Assembly: GCF_900143645.1 (NCBI RefSeq)
Contig: NZ_FRFD01000005.1
Span: 62,001-126,000 of the forward strand
Direction: 5' to 3'
DNA length: 64,000 nt
DNA from: Anaerocolumna xylanovorans DSM 12503
GTDB lineage: Bacteria; Bacillota; Clostridia; Lachnospirales; Lachnospiraceae
Below, in pieces: positions 45,165 to 52,627 of the stretch. The notes below the pieces were generated by a model. The model saw nothing but the letters and a program-made list of their open reading frames with translations. It was not told the DNA's origin and searched no databases. The position numbers and the translations under genes were made by a program. Within the stretch, counting starts at the first letter, position 1; each line of letters opens with the position of its first letter.

Positions 45165-45308
45165 GAGCTAGTGTGAATTATTGAAAAGCATAATTCACAC
45201 ACAAGTTTGTGCCTGCGAAATCCTCGGCACAAACTTGAGGGGTACTGAAGAAGGCATAGGAGCTAGTGTGAAAAATAAAAAACATTTTTCACTTTCTATT
45301 TAGGCAGT
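45165..45308 (+). other. Hairpin array in the leader of the secreted-protein gene
   Basis: Three perfect stems follow each other: GTGTGAATTA/TAATTCACAC (45171-45200), CAAGTTTGTGCC/GGCACAAACTTG (45202-45237) and GTGAAAAAT/ATTTTTCAC (45268-45292). The first and third each overlap an exact 13-base repeat GAGCTAGTGTGAA (45165-45177 and 45260-45272). The box TTTCTATTTAGGCAGT follows at 45293-45308. This looks like a structured untranslated RNA or an array of recombination or regulator sites. No known riboswitch consensus is recognised. Confidence 0.5.
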
Positions 45309-45360
45309 ATCATGTACATTGCAAGCAATCTACTGGCAAACCTGCGGTATTCACGAAAGG
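45293..45360 (+). repeat. Repeated leader element, copy 1
   Basis: Box TTTCTATTTAGGCAGT (45293-45308) followed by TATCATGTA-CA and the 19-base block TTGCAAGCAATCTACTGGC (45319-45337), then CCTGCGGTAT, ending next to the ribosome-binding site of the 216-residue protein. The 19-base block is repeated exactly at 46317-46335. Confidence 0.7.
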
Positions 45361-45367
45361 AGATAAA

Positions 45368-46018
45368 ATGAAACGAAATTCAAAATTCAAAAATGGAATT
45401 GCATTGTTTATGTTATTAGCATTAGTATTATCGAATACTAACATAGTTAGTGCATCAGAAGTTGTGGATGGTGCTTCTGGCGAACCCCAAACAGCGGACG
45501 AGCAAATTAATAACGAAACGTATGGTGATGTAGGTATATATAATACATGGAATTATTATCAAAGTGAACAATCTACAAATTGCAGCGCTCAATCCGGTGG
45601 TTCGCTGGTCTCATATACGGAAAGACATAAAACGGGTGAGGCATCAGGAAATGTTAAAACATATCCATATTATTTATATTCAAAATATACCGGTTCAAAA
45701 ACGGTAGAAGAAATCAAATCTACATGGACAGTAGGCTGTAATCTTAAAAATTCAGCCAGTCTTGGATTAAGTGCTAATGTTGGAGCCGGAACAACTACTA
45801 CTGTATCTGCTTCGGCTACTACCAGTGAAAGTTGGCAATGGATTCAAGCATCAAAGTATTATTCAAGTACGAATGGCTCAAAATTGGTGTATTCGAATTC
45901 TAATTTTACTATCGCACCATATAAGTATTCTGATTCCGATAGTATTTACCTTATTAATAGCTCTTACTTGAAACTAAAAGGAGATAATCAACCTTACAGC
46001 ATAAGTAGCGGCTGCTAA
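45368..46018 (+). CDS. Secreted 216-residue protein of unknown family
   Basis: Sec signal peptide (about 1-30, cleavage likely near VSA-SE) and a mature part rich in Ser, Thr, Tyr, Asn and Gly, with three cysteines (STNCSAQ, TVGCNLKN and the C-terminal SGC). A central stretch ASLGLSANVGAGTTTTVSASATTSESWQW suggests amphipathic beta-hairpins, as in adhesins or pore formers. No enzyme motif is visible. GAAAGGAGAT site. It is followed by a terminator and then by lipoprotein and ABC genes that carry similar leaders, so it may be a secreted effector, bacteriocin-like protein or pheromone precursor whose handling depends on them (inference). Confidence 0.75.
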   Translation: MKRNSKFKNGIALFMLLALVLSNTNIVSASEVVDGASGEPQTADEQINNETYGDVGIYNTWNYYQSEQSTNCSAQSGGSLVSYTERHKTGEASGNVKTYPYYLYSKYTGSKTVEEIKSTWTVGCNLKNSASLGLSANVGAGTTTTVSASATTSESWQWIQASKYYSSTNGSKLVYSNSNFTIAPYKYSDSDSIYLINSSYLKLKGDNQPYSISSGC

Positions 46019-46024
46019 CATCAG

Positions 46025-46062
46025 CGGAGTTGTTAAGGCATCTTAACAACTCCGTTTCTTTA
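46025..46062 (+). terminator. Terminator of the secreted-protein gene
   Basis: Perfect 12-bp stem CGGAGTTGTTAA / TTAACAACTCCG with GGCATC loop, followed by TTTCTTTATCTT. Confidence 0.9.
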
Positions 46063-46288
46063 TCTTATAGGAGTTTATGTCCTATAAGATAAAAAGCCCT
46101 GCGGGCAGGATGCACATGATGCGCCAAGGAAGTTGTCACTGCGTGACGGCGCATCAGCACCAGAGTCTGGCAAGCCAGACTCTTTCTTATAATTTCAGGG
46201 AGAAGTGTGCTAATAAGCACGCAGATGGAAGCCAAGAGTGAAAGAAAATTTAGAAAAAGAAAGGTGCCATAATGTGATTCTTTCACTC
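46061..46288 (+). other. Second hairpin array, non-coding
   Basis: Between the secreted-protein terminator and the lipoprotein gene lie further stems: TATCTTATAGGA/TCCTATAAGATA (46061-46091), GATGCGCC/GGCGCATC with inner GTCAC/GTGAC (46118-46155), GAGTCTGGC/GCCAGACTC plus TTTCTT (46163-46188), GTGTGCT/AGCACGC (46205-46222), and GAGTGAAAGAA/TTCTTTCACTC (46236-46288). The last closes just before the second copy of the repeated box. No ORF is supported; minus-strand frames here are products of the symmetry. Confidence 0.6.
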
Positions 46289-46349
46289 CTTTTTATTTGA
46301 GGCAGTATCGCGTAGCTTGCAAGCAATCTACTGGCTTGCCTGCGATATA
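46289..46349 (+). repeat. Repeated leader element, copy 2
   Basis: CTTTTTATTTGAGGCAGT (46289-46306 region), then TATCGC ... GCGATA pairing around GTAG/CTAC, and the 19-base block TTGCAAGCAATCTACTGGC at 46317-46335 identical to copy 1. It ends a few bases before the lipoprotein ATG at 46352. An alternative pairing AGGCA/TGCCT is mutually exclusive with TATCGC/GCGATA. Confidence 0.7.
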
Positions 46350-46351
46350 CA

Positions 46352-47275
46352 ATGGGTATAAATATGATTAAAACAAAACACATTATATTTACACTAATAC
46401 TGATCCTGCTATTGGGAGGCTGTAGCAAGGCGCCTTCCACCCCTAAGGACAATATTGATGATTTATTTAATATAAATCTTAATGATAATAATAAAATAAT
46501 GTATAGCCTAATGGCACATCGGCTGGGGATTTACGATTTGGAAAAAAAACAATGGAGAGCTTTAGATGACACCCCTAATCTCTTTCAATATACTTTTCCA
46601 AAGGAAGACAACTATTTTATAAGTGGGCACAGTCTTGAGAATAATTATGTGATTCTTAAGTATTCTGGTGATAAATTAGAAATCGTTCACTATATGGAAA
46701 AAGATGAAAAAATATTCCCCCTGGTTGCTAATGATGGAACGAATTATTATTTAATTCAAAAATATACGGATACGGATATAGTAGAATCAAAAATTGTGAC
46801 CTTTGACGTAAACTGGGGAGCTAAAGTATTATTGGATAATAGTCAGAGAATTTGCGAGGGTATAATATCAGGCAATAACTTATATTATACAGCCTATGAA
46901 GGTAAAAATGATACATATAACCTGTATAAATTAAATTTGGAAACAAATATCAGTGTACTTGAACAAAGTAACTTAATCAGCGATGATATATTTTTATATA
47001 AGAATTCACTATATGTCAGTGATGGCCAAAATATTTATAACAATAAGAATACATTTACAAAACGAGCATTTAATTATTTCTTTGATGACGATGATATTTT
47101 GTTTCAAGTGAATATTAATAAAGATGGTGATCTGGAATATTATATTACAGATTTAATATCAATGAAAACATTAAAAGATAAATTTGACATTGTTAACTTT
47201 GAAAAGAAAGAAGGCAGCATTATCTTATACGGTAATGGGATTGTAAATGAAATATCATTAAAAGATGGGGAGTAG
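46352..47275 (+). CDS. Lipoprotein, probable beta-propeller-like surface protein
   Basis: 307 residues. Lipoprotein signal with lipobox LLGGC (cysteine near 24) followed by about 280 residues of repeated short beta-strands (YSLMAHRLGIYDLEKKQWRALDD, YFISGHSLENNYVILKY, YYLIQKYTDTDIV, LYYTAYEGKNDTYNLYKLNLET, SLYVSDGQNIYNN), the pattern of DUF5050-like or WD-like propellers. No enzyme motif. The ribosome-binding site is weak (GGGTATAAAT). It probably sits on the outer face of the membrane next to the ABC permease. Confidence 0.75.
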   Translation: MGINMIKTKHIIFTLILILLLGGCSKAPSTPKDNIDDLFNINLNDNNKIMYSLMAHRLGIYDLEKKQWRALDDTPNLFQYTFPKEDNYFISGHSLENNYVILKYSGDKLEIVHYMEKDEKIFPLVANDGTNYYLIQKYTDTDIVESKIVTFDVNWGAKVLLDNSQRICEGIISGNNLYYTAYEGKNDTYNLYKLNLETNISVLEQSNLISDDIFLYKNSLYVSDGQNIYNNKNTFTKRAFNYFFDDDDILFQVNINKDGDLEYYITDLISMKTLKDKFDIVNFEKKEGSIILYGNGIVNEISLKDGE

Positions 47276-47277
47276 GT

Positions 47278-47350
47278 TGAAAAGTACAATGTATTTTTCA
47301 TTTTCTATTTGGGCAGTTTCGCAAGTAAACTTGTGAAATGCATGAGGAGT
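47278..47350 (+). repeat. Repeated leader element, copy 3
   Basis: Hairpin TGAAAAGTAC/GTATTTTTCA (47278-47300), box TTTCTATTTGGGCAGT (47302-47317), then hairpin TTTCGCAAG/CTTGTGAAA (47317-47338) and GAGGAG of the ATPase gene. The primary sequence after the box differs from copies 1 and 2, but the order stem-box-stem-start is kept. Confidence 0.65.
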
Positions 47351-47354
47351 TAAA

Positions 47355-47966
47355 ATGAATTCAGAAATTATAATAAGTAATTTGTGTTTTAAAATAAAAA
47401 ATAAAATAATATTCCATGACTTAAATATTAAACTAAATAACGGTATTTATGTACTGCAGGGTAAAAGCGGTATTGGTAAAACAACATTACTAAATCTAAT
47501 TTCCGGTTTATACGGAGATTATAAAGGAAATATAATTATAGCCGGTTGTAATAAGCTTTCTTATATGTTTCAAGATGAAATGCTTTTTAGCAATCTGACT
47601 GTCAAAGAAAATTTATTTATAAAATATTGCGCTCAAAATACCGACAAATCTGTGTTCACTACTATACTGGAAAAGTTATTATATAAATATGACTTAGGTG
47701 ATTTAACAGATGAAAAAATCAAGTATTTATCCGGCGGAGAGAGACAAAGATTGCAGCTGGCCGTTTTGTCAATAGACGAACCGGATATAATTCTATTGGA
47801 TGAGCCATTTTCTAAACTGGACTATGAAACCAGAAATAAAACATTTAATTATATTTTGAAAGAATGGTCTGATAAGATGGTGATAATTGTAAGCCATGAT
47901 ACTATTAGTACAGATTATAATATAAAGTATTTACATATGGAAGAGGGCAAATTACATGAATTATAA
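47355..47966 (+). CDS. ABC transporter ATP-binding protein (MacB/LolD type)
   Basis: 203 residues: Walker A GKSGIGKTT (36-44), Q-loop YMFQDEMLF, signature LSGGERQRLQLAV, Walker B IILLDEPFSKLD, H-loop IVSHD. Short ATPase of the type paired with FtsX/MacB-like permeases. Overlaps the permease gene by 11 bases, so the two form one transporter. GAGGAG site. Confidence 0.93.
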   Translation: MNSEIIISNLCFKIKNKIIFHDLNIKLNNGIYVLQGKSGIGKTTLLNLISGLYGDYKGNIIIAGCNKLSYMFQDEMLFSNLTVKENLFIKYCAQNTDKSVFTTILEKLLYKYDLGDLTDEKIKYLSGGERQRLQLAVLSIDEPDIILLDEPFSKLDYETRNKTFNYILKEWSDKMVIIVSHDTISTDYNIKYLHMEEGKLHEL

Positions 47967-49182
47967 TTTACACCAGGTTTCAAAATATTTAGAAAAAAAA
48001 TCAAGCTCTTACTTAAAAGTATCTATATTCATATTTATATGTACATTAATTTCGCTGTCATCGGTTCTAATTATAAACAGAAATCAACAAAATCAGAATG
48101 ATAAAAATTTTAACTCTAACAAAAATGTACATATAATAAGAATAACCAGTAAAATGTCTGATAATACTGATTTGCAGCAGCTTACGATAAAGGATCCGGA
48201 TTATATTAAAAGCATATTTACACATAATAATATTCCGGAGGAAAAGTATTCTTTAAGTACAGTGTATGCTATTAAATTCGGGATTACTGATTATGAAACC
48301 AATGAAGCTTTGGAAATATATGGAGTAACTGATGAAAACAAGAATATAATTGAAAACATTAAGCTTCTGGATGATACTCTATATATGGAAGATTATGATA
48401 ACAGTTCAATTACTTTAGATATTCCGGTTTTAACCATTGAAGACGGGGGTATCTCGTCAAGTAAATCCCAGAAATTAAGAATGGACTGTAAGGAAATTGA
48501 GCTTAAAGATTCACCTTTAACATTATATAAAGTTTCTCATAAGAACTTGAAATATGCCTATGCGAATGAATCTGCCTTTCTTAAAATATTTAAAATAATG
48601 AACGGCTTGAGTAATGATGTGACCTCTCTCAATTCTCCTGATTTAGAAAATTATTCAGTAATTGATGAATTGTATCTTTTTGTTAACAATATCTATGATG
48701 TGGATTTGATTGCAAATCTTCTGGAGAAAAATTCTTATCAGGTTATTTATTCATTATCAGCCTTTAATTCATTAGGGAACAGTTTGAAAAGTTCCAGTAT
48801 ATTACTTGTTGTTATTACCGTTGTTATGGTTTTATTAACCTCATTGCATCTAATACTATCCTTTAACTCTTTTTTGAAATTACAACAAAAAGATATGGGG
48901 ATTTTAAAATTTTACGGTTATTCAGATTATCAGATCAAACAGATATATAGTTATAATATTCGTAACGTATTTATCAGACTTAATATCGTATTAAGCCTGT
49001 TTAGTTTAACCCTTGGTTTTATACTTCTTGGTTTAAAGGAATTTATCAGTATTCTAAGTATAGTATTGGTTCTTGTCTTAATAATGAAAGGTATAGAAAT
49101 TATTATTACATCTCTCATTTTAAAAAGAATAGTGTCTAAGGACATAATATCATTAGTTAAGACTTCGAAAGAATTTGAATAA
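47956..49182 (+). CDS. ABC transporter permease, FtsX/MacB-like topology
   Basis: 408 residues. One N-terminal helix (about 20-40), a long external domain (about 45-275), then three helices in the last 130 residues (SILLVVITVVMVLLTSLHLIL, IRLNIVLSLFSLTLGFILLGL, ILSIVLVLVLIMKGIEIIITSLIL). The QQKDMGILKFYGYSDYQIKQIYSYNI coupling segment between helices 2 and 3 is typical of FtsX-family permeases. Such transporters do mechanotransmission, lipoprotein handling or peptide resistance rather than simple transport. Likely partner of the lipoprotein upstream. Confidence 0.85.
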   Translation: MNYNLHQVSKYLEKKSSSYLKVSIFIFICTLISLSSVLIINRNQQNQNDKNFNSNKNVHIIRITSKMSDNTDLQQLTIKDPDYIKSIFTHNNIPEEKYSLSTVYAIKFGITDYETNEALEIYGVTDENKNIIENIKLLDDTLYMEDYDNSSITLDIPVLTIEDGGISSSKSQKLRMDCKEIELKDSPLTLYKVSHKNLKYAYANESAFLKIFKIMNGLSNDVTSLNSPDLENYSVIDELYLFVNNIYDVDLIANLLEKNSYQVIYSLSAFNSLGNSLKSSSILLVVITVVMVLLTSLHLILSFNSFLKLQQKDMGILKFYGYSDYQIKQIYSYNIRNVFIRLNIVLSLFSLTLGFILLGLKEFISILSIVLVLVLIMKGIEIIITSLILKRIVSKDIISLVKTSKEFE

Positions 49183-49303
49183 AGAATCAATATCCTTTTG
49201 CGCCTTTGGTGTTCATACCGGAAATAACTCGTTTACCGCTGTCAAAAATCACCCCGACACTTCCTGCCCATCAATCGTATTACTATTGAAAGGAGGCAAC
49301 ACG

Positions 49304-49792
49304 ATGACTAAACCTTTGTCGCGTACGGACAAAGAGATTGCGGAAATATACTCGCGCCATATAAGAACCGTTTACCGTGTCTGCTTTGCTTACATGAAGA
49401 ATACTGCTGATACCGAAGATGCGGTTCAAGATACCTTTGTGAAGATGATCAGATACAGCGCAGCCTTTGAGAGCGAAGAGCATGAAAAAGCATGGCTGAT
49501 CAGAACGGCATCCAATGTATGCAAAGATATTCTCAAGGCTTGGTGGCGCAGGCGGGAGAATCTGGAGGATTATGAGCAGTTGTATGGTACCGAGGGTATC
49601 GAAGTCGATGACACGCTAAAGGTGGTCATGGGTTTGCCGGATAAATATAAGACAGTTGTATATCTGTATTATTATGAAGGTTATACAAGTGTGGAGATAG
49701 CAGAGATTCTTCATAAGCCGCAATCAACAATCCGTAACTATTTACATGAGGCTCGTAATGTCCTCCGAGAACAATTAGGGAGTGATTTTTAA
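49304..49792 (+). CDS. ECF-type RNA polymerase sigma factor
   Basis: 163 residues: sigma-70 region 2 (YSRHIRTVYRVCFAYMKNTADTEDAVQDTFVKMIRYS) and region 4 (GLPDKYKTVVYLYYYEGYTSVEIAEILHKPQSTIRNYLHEAR). GAAAGGAGG before ATG 49304 decides the start; the open frame extends to 49175. Its stop abuts the ATG of the anti-sigma candidate. It should drive a small stress or envelope regulon, probably including itself. Confidence 0.93.
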   Translation: MTKPLSRTDKEIAEIYSRHIRTVYRVCFAYMKNTADTEDAVQDTFVKMIRYSAAFESEEHEKAWLIRTASNVCKDILKAWWRRRENLEDYEQLYGTEGIEVDDTLKVVMGLPDKYKTVVYLYYYEGYTSVEIAEILHKPQSTIRNYLHEARNVLREQLGSDF

Positions 49793-51004
49793 ATGAAGAA
49801 TAAGAGTATTATCGATTCCTGGAACAAAACTGATCCGGACAGCGCGGCACAGGAGCACATGTTGGAGAATATAATTAGCCGGTCTGGCGAGAAAAGAATG
49901 ATCATGCATTGGAAACCATTAACTGCAGTCGCGGCTGCCTGCGTTATCTTGCTGGCGGGAGTGTTTGTCTTCAATCGTATAGATACGCCGGACCAGCTGC
50001 CGGATTCAGTTTCTTCAGGCAAGAATTCAAATCTGGCGAATCAAAATCCGGAATCAGAAGCCGGTATTGCCGATTTATCCGACGAGATTAAAGGGCTTCC
50101 GGTAAAAAATTTTAAGTTGTCTGAAATAGAGTTGAATATAGCAATGGACAGGATTGCCTTCTCTAATTTTCTTAACTTTTTTGAGTATGGGACTAGCAGC
50201 TTTGTTATTGTCAAAGTAGCTGATACGCAGCCGGTTCCTGCAACAGGTGATGATATGAGTGAAAAGCAGACCTCTGCGGTGAAAATTCTGGAGACGGTAT
50301 GGGGTGATGATGTACCCAAAGCGATTGATGTTACACAATATTTATATGGCGGCTGCACCGGTGATGAAGCCACAAACCTATTACGTGAGGGTGGAGTGTA
50401 CCTGCTTCCACTGGAAAATTATAAAGGAGAGTATTATCTGAACGGTGATTTAGACGTACTGTTTGAAATCGACGATCAGGGAAGGATCTGGTCACATTCT
50501 GATTATCCTGATTTTAACCGTTATGATGGTGAGGATTATCAGGCTGTTACCAAGGAGATTATGCGCATTTCACAGGATGATGCCCTAATACTTGCCACAT
50601 CGAGTTTTGGCATGGCTATGCGTGGATGGCAATTACTTGAGGTTACGATTACCTCTGACCCCGAAGAGGAAAAAGACGAATATGGCTATATTGAAGTTGT
50701 ATATGCTGCCCGTGTGGAGAGCACTTTAAGCGGAGATGACCCTGGTACTAAGATCTTGCTGCATTCCAATACAAATGAGGATGTGCCGTTAAGCAGTGGT
50801 AAACGCTACCTGTTATTCGTAGATAACTACGACGGAAAGCATTATATGAACCCAAACATGTTAGCCAGTGTTGAGGCGGATGGCACCATAAAGAATCTTG
50901 GCGGTGAGGGAAGCACGTTTGCGGAGTATAACAGCTATACAGTAGAAGAGGTTTCCAAGCTTGCGCATGAAGTGACAGAGTTTCTTAAAACTTTTCAACA
51001 ATAA
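49793..51004 (+). CDS. Probable membrane anti-sigma factor with large external domain
   Basis: 403 residues. Short cytosolic N-terminus (about 1-40; SIIDSWNKTDPDSAAQEHMLENIISR), one transmembrane helix (about 42-60), then an external domain of about 340 residues. The external part has YGTSSFVIVKVADTQPVPATGDD and LREGGVYLLPLENYKGEYYL and repeats a similar strand pattern near GKRYLLFVDNYDGKHYM, suggesting two related beta domains. Zero spacing from the sigma gene supports pairing. The external domain is not a family I can name; it may be the signal receptor. Confidence 0.75.
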   Translation: MKNKSIIDSWNKTDPDSAAQEHMLENIISRSGEKRMIMHWKPLTAVAAACVILLAGVFVFNRIDTPDQLPDSVSSGKNSNLANQNPESEAGIADLSDEIKGLPVKNFKLSEIELNIAMDRIAFSNFLNFFEYGTSSFVIVKVADTQPVPATGDDMSEKQTSAVKILETVWGDDVPKAIDVTQYLYGGCTGDEATNLLREGGVYLLPLENYKGEYYLNGDLDVLFEIDDQGRIWSHSDYPDFNRYDGEDYQAVTKEIMRISQDDALILATSSFGMAMRGWQLLEVTITSDPEEEKDEYGYIEVVYAARVESTLSGDDPGTKILLHSNTNEDVPLSSGKRYLLFVDNYDGKHYMNPNMLASVEADGTIKNLGGEGSTFAEYNSYTVEEVSKLAHEVTEFLKTFQQ

Positions 51005-51008
51005 AGAA

Positions 51009-51044
51009 TAGCCCCGGACAAACAATTTGTTTTGTCCGGGGCTA
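51009..51044. terminator. Bidirectional terminator
   Basis: Perfect 14-bp stem TAGCCCCGGACAAA / TTTGTCCGGGGCTA between the convergent anti-sigma and cold-shock genes; TTCTTTAT follows on the minus strand. Confidence 0.88.
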
Positions 51045-51068
51045 CTGCTTTATATGGTCTTAATAGAA

Positions 51069-51272
51069 TTAAGCTAAAACAACGTTAACAGCCTGTAAGC
51101 CACGAGCGCCATTAGTAATATCAAAAGTTACGTTTTGATTTTCTTCTAAAGATTTAAAGCCATCTGTAACAATTCCTGAGAAATGTACAAATATATCTTC
51201 GCCATTTTCGCTGTTTGTGATAAATCCAAATCCCTTTTGTGCATTAAACCACTTTACTGTACCTTTATTCAT
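51069..51272 (-). CDS. Cold-shock protein, CspA family
   Basis: 67-residue OB-fold RNA chaperone with RNP1 KGFGFIT and RNP2 DIFVHF. Normal length. AGGAGG site. It has its own promoter and a long structured 5' UTR. Confidence 0.96.
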   Translation of the reverse strand: MNKGTVKWFNAQKGFGFITNSENGEDIFVHFSGIVTDGFKSLEENQNVTFDITNGARGLQAVNVVLA

Positions 51273-51327
51273 GAAAGATACCTCCTAATAATATAATTTT
51301 GAATATTTTTCGGTGAAAATAAAAAAT

Positions 51328-51378
51328 CACATATCTTTGTAAATCATTAAATGTTTTAATGACTTACAAAAATATGTG
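51328..51378 (-). promoter_or_regulatory. Structured 5' UTR of the cold-shock gene
   Basis: Three nested stems separated by tiny internal loops: CACATAT/ATATGTG, TTTGTAA/TTACAAA and CATTAAA/TTTAATG. The arrangement is a 50-nt AT-only hairpin about 55 bases before the ATG, suited to temperature-dependent folding as known for csp mRNAs. Confidence 0.6.
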
Positions 51379-51409
51379 AATCAAAATTTGCATCTAAAAT
51401 AACTTCTTA

Positions 51410-51438
51410 ATAATATCATGAATATCATAGGATGTCAA
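51410..51438 (-). promoter_or_regulatory. Sigma-A promoter of the cold-shock gene
   Basis: On the minus strand: -35 TTGACA (51438-51433), 17-nt spacer, -10 TATTAT (51415-51410). Predicted 5' UTR is about 130 nt. Confidence 0.88.
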
Positions 51439-51577
51439 CACTTATTAATAAATATTTTTATAAAAGATAAAGAGGTGAGCTTTCGGCAAATCATATTACT
51501 GTTTGGCAAAGGCTTACCCCTTTATTGATACATGTGCTAATGTTATTTTAGTTAAACAGAGTGATGAAAACGGTAAA

Positions 51578-52627
51578 TCAAGATTTTATAGCCCAACGCA
51601 ATTTTGCACAACGGGCACGGCTGTTGGAACTGCATTCGGCTGCTGACGGTCGAATAGCCTCGGGAGCTATTTCTTTGTAGACACCTTGATTATAAAAGCG
51701 TTTAAAAGATTTTTTAACAAGACGGTCTTCTCCTGAATGAAAAGTAAGGATAGCAACACGCCCGCCCTCTGTCAGGGTGGCCGGAAGTTTTTCTAAAAAA
51801 TCATATAAAACTTCAAATTCATTATTGACATCAATTCGCAACGCTTGAAAGCATCGCTGACAGGATTTTTTGACCGCATCATTTCTGGTGGCTTCCGGAA
51901 TGAATTTCAGAGTATCTTTGATAACTTGTTGGAGCGAAGTTGTTGTTGATATCTCTCTTCCTTTTTTGATTTCGGCAATAATAGCACGGGAGATTTCAGC
52001 AGAATACGGCTCGTCTGCATTTTCCAGGAGCATACCCTGTAATTCATTTTGTGAAATGGTTTTTAAACGTTCTGCTGCGGATATACCTCTATCCGGATTC
52101 AGACGTAAGTCTAATGGCCCTTCGCTTTTAAATGAAAATCCACGTTCCGGATTGTCTATTTGCATGGAAGAGACACCCAAATCTGCCAGTACAAAATTCA
52201 ATGGTCCTGATTCTAAAGCAACCTGATCGATGTCAGAAAAGTTCATTTGCTTGATTGTTAAAATGTTAGAATCATAGCCTAAGCGTTCTAAACGCTCCCT
52301 GGTGCGGGGTAATTCAATTGGATCTATATCCAGTGAATATAAGTGCCCTTTTGAATCTAAACATTTAAGCATCTCTAAAGTATGGCCGCCATAACCCAGT
52401 GTTGCATCTAATCCGGTTTGTCCGGGAGTAATCTGTAAGATTTCCAATATTTCGTTCACACAAATGGAGCGATGCATACCGGCGGGAGTACTGCCTTTTT
52501 GAATCACCTTTGTCACGGCATCAGCATATTTCTCTGGCTGCAGTTCCTTATATTTTTCATTAAAAGCTTTCGGATGAGTACCTTTATACCGAACACGCCG
52601 CTGATGTTTTTGCTCTTGATTATCCAT
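51578..52627 (-). CDS. rsmH: 16S rRNA (cytosine(1402)-N4)-methyltransferase, RsmH family
   Basis: 349 residues. An N-terminal extension of about 50 residues precedes the RsmH core: MHRSICVNEILEIL, GLDATLGYGGHT, VLADLGVSSMQIDNPERGFSFKSEGPLDLRLN, the helical insertion, and VAILTFHSGEDRLVKKSFK. It is outside the mraZ-ftsL division cluster where rsmH normally sits, and the N-terminus GTHPKAFNEKYKELQPEKYADAV is atypical, so it is probably a second paralogue. The ATG lacks its own strong ribosome-binding site and overlaps the stop of a small upstream ORF. Confidence 0.9.
   Translation of the reverse strand: MDNQEQKHQRRVRYKGTHPKAFNEKYKELQPEKYADAVTKVIQKGSTPAGMHRSICVNEILEILQITPGQTGLDATLGYGGHTLEMLKCLDSKGHLYSLDIDPIELPRTRERLERLGYDSNILTIKQMNFSDIDQVALESGPLNFVLADLGVSSMQIDNPERGFSFKSEGPLDLRLNPDRGISAAERLKTISQNELQGMLLENADEPYSAEISRAIIAEIKKGREISTTTSLQQVIKDTLKFIPEATRNDAVKKSCQRCFQALRIDVNNEFEVLYDFLEKLPATLTEGGRVAILTFHSGEDRLVKKSFKRFYNQGVYKEIAPEAIRPSAAECSSNSRARCAKLRWAIKS

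Noticed and set aside
45165..45360. Known riboswitch (c-di-GMP, T-box, SAM or others)
   Set aside because: I could not match the conserved core bases of any class I know; kept as an unassigned structured leader.
45368..46018. Lactococcin 972-type bacteriocin
   Set aside because: The secreted protein is over twice as long and lacks a recognisable Lcn972 repeat pattern, and the permease has four helices rather than the larger bacteriocin-associated membrane protein.
45165..46288. CRISPR array
   Set aside because: The repeats are inverted, of different sequence and unevenly spaced; no constant repeat-spacer pattern and no cas genes.
46065..46452. Minus-strand ORFs opposite the hairpin array and lipoprotein start
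   Set aside because: They arise from the palindromic stems and have no ribosome-binding site or recognisable product.
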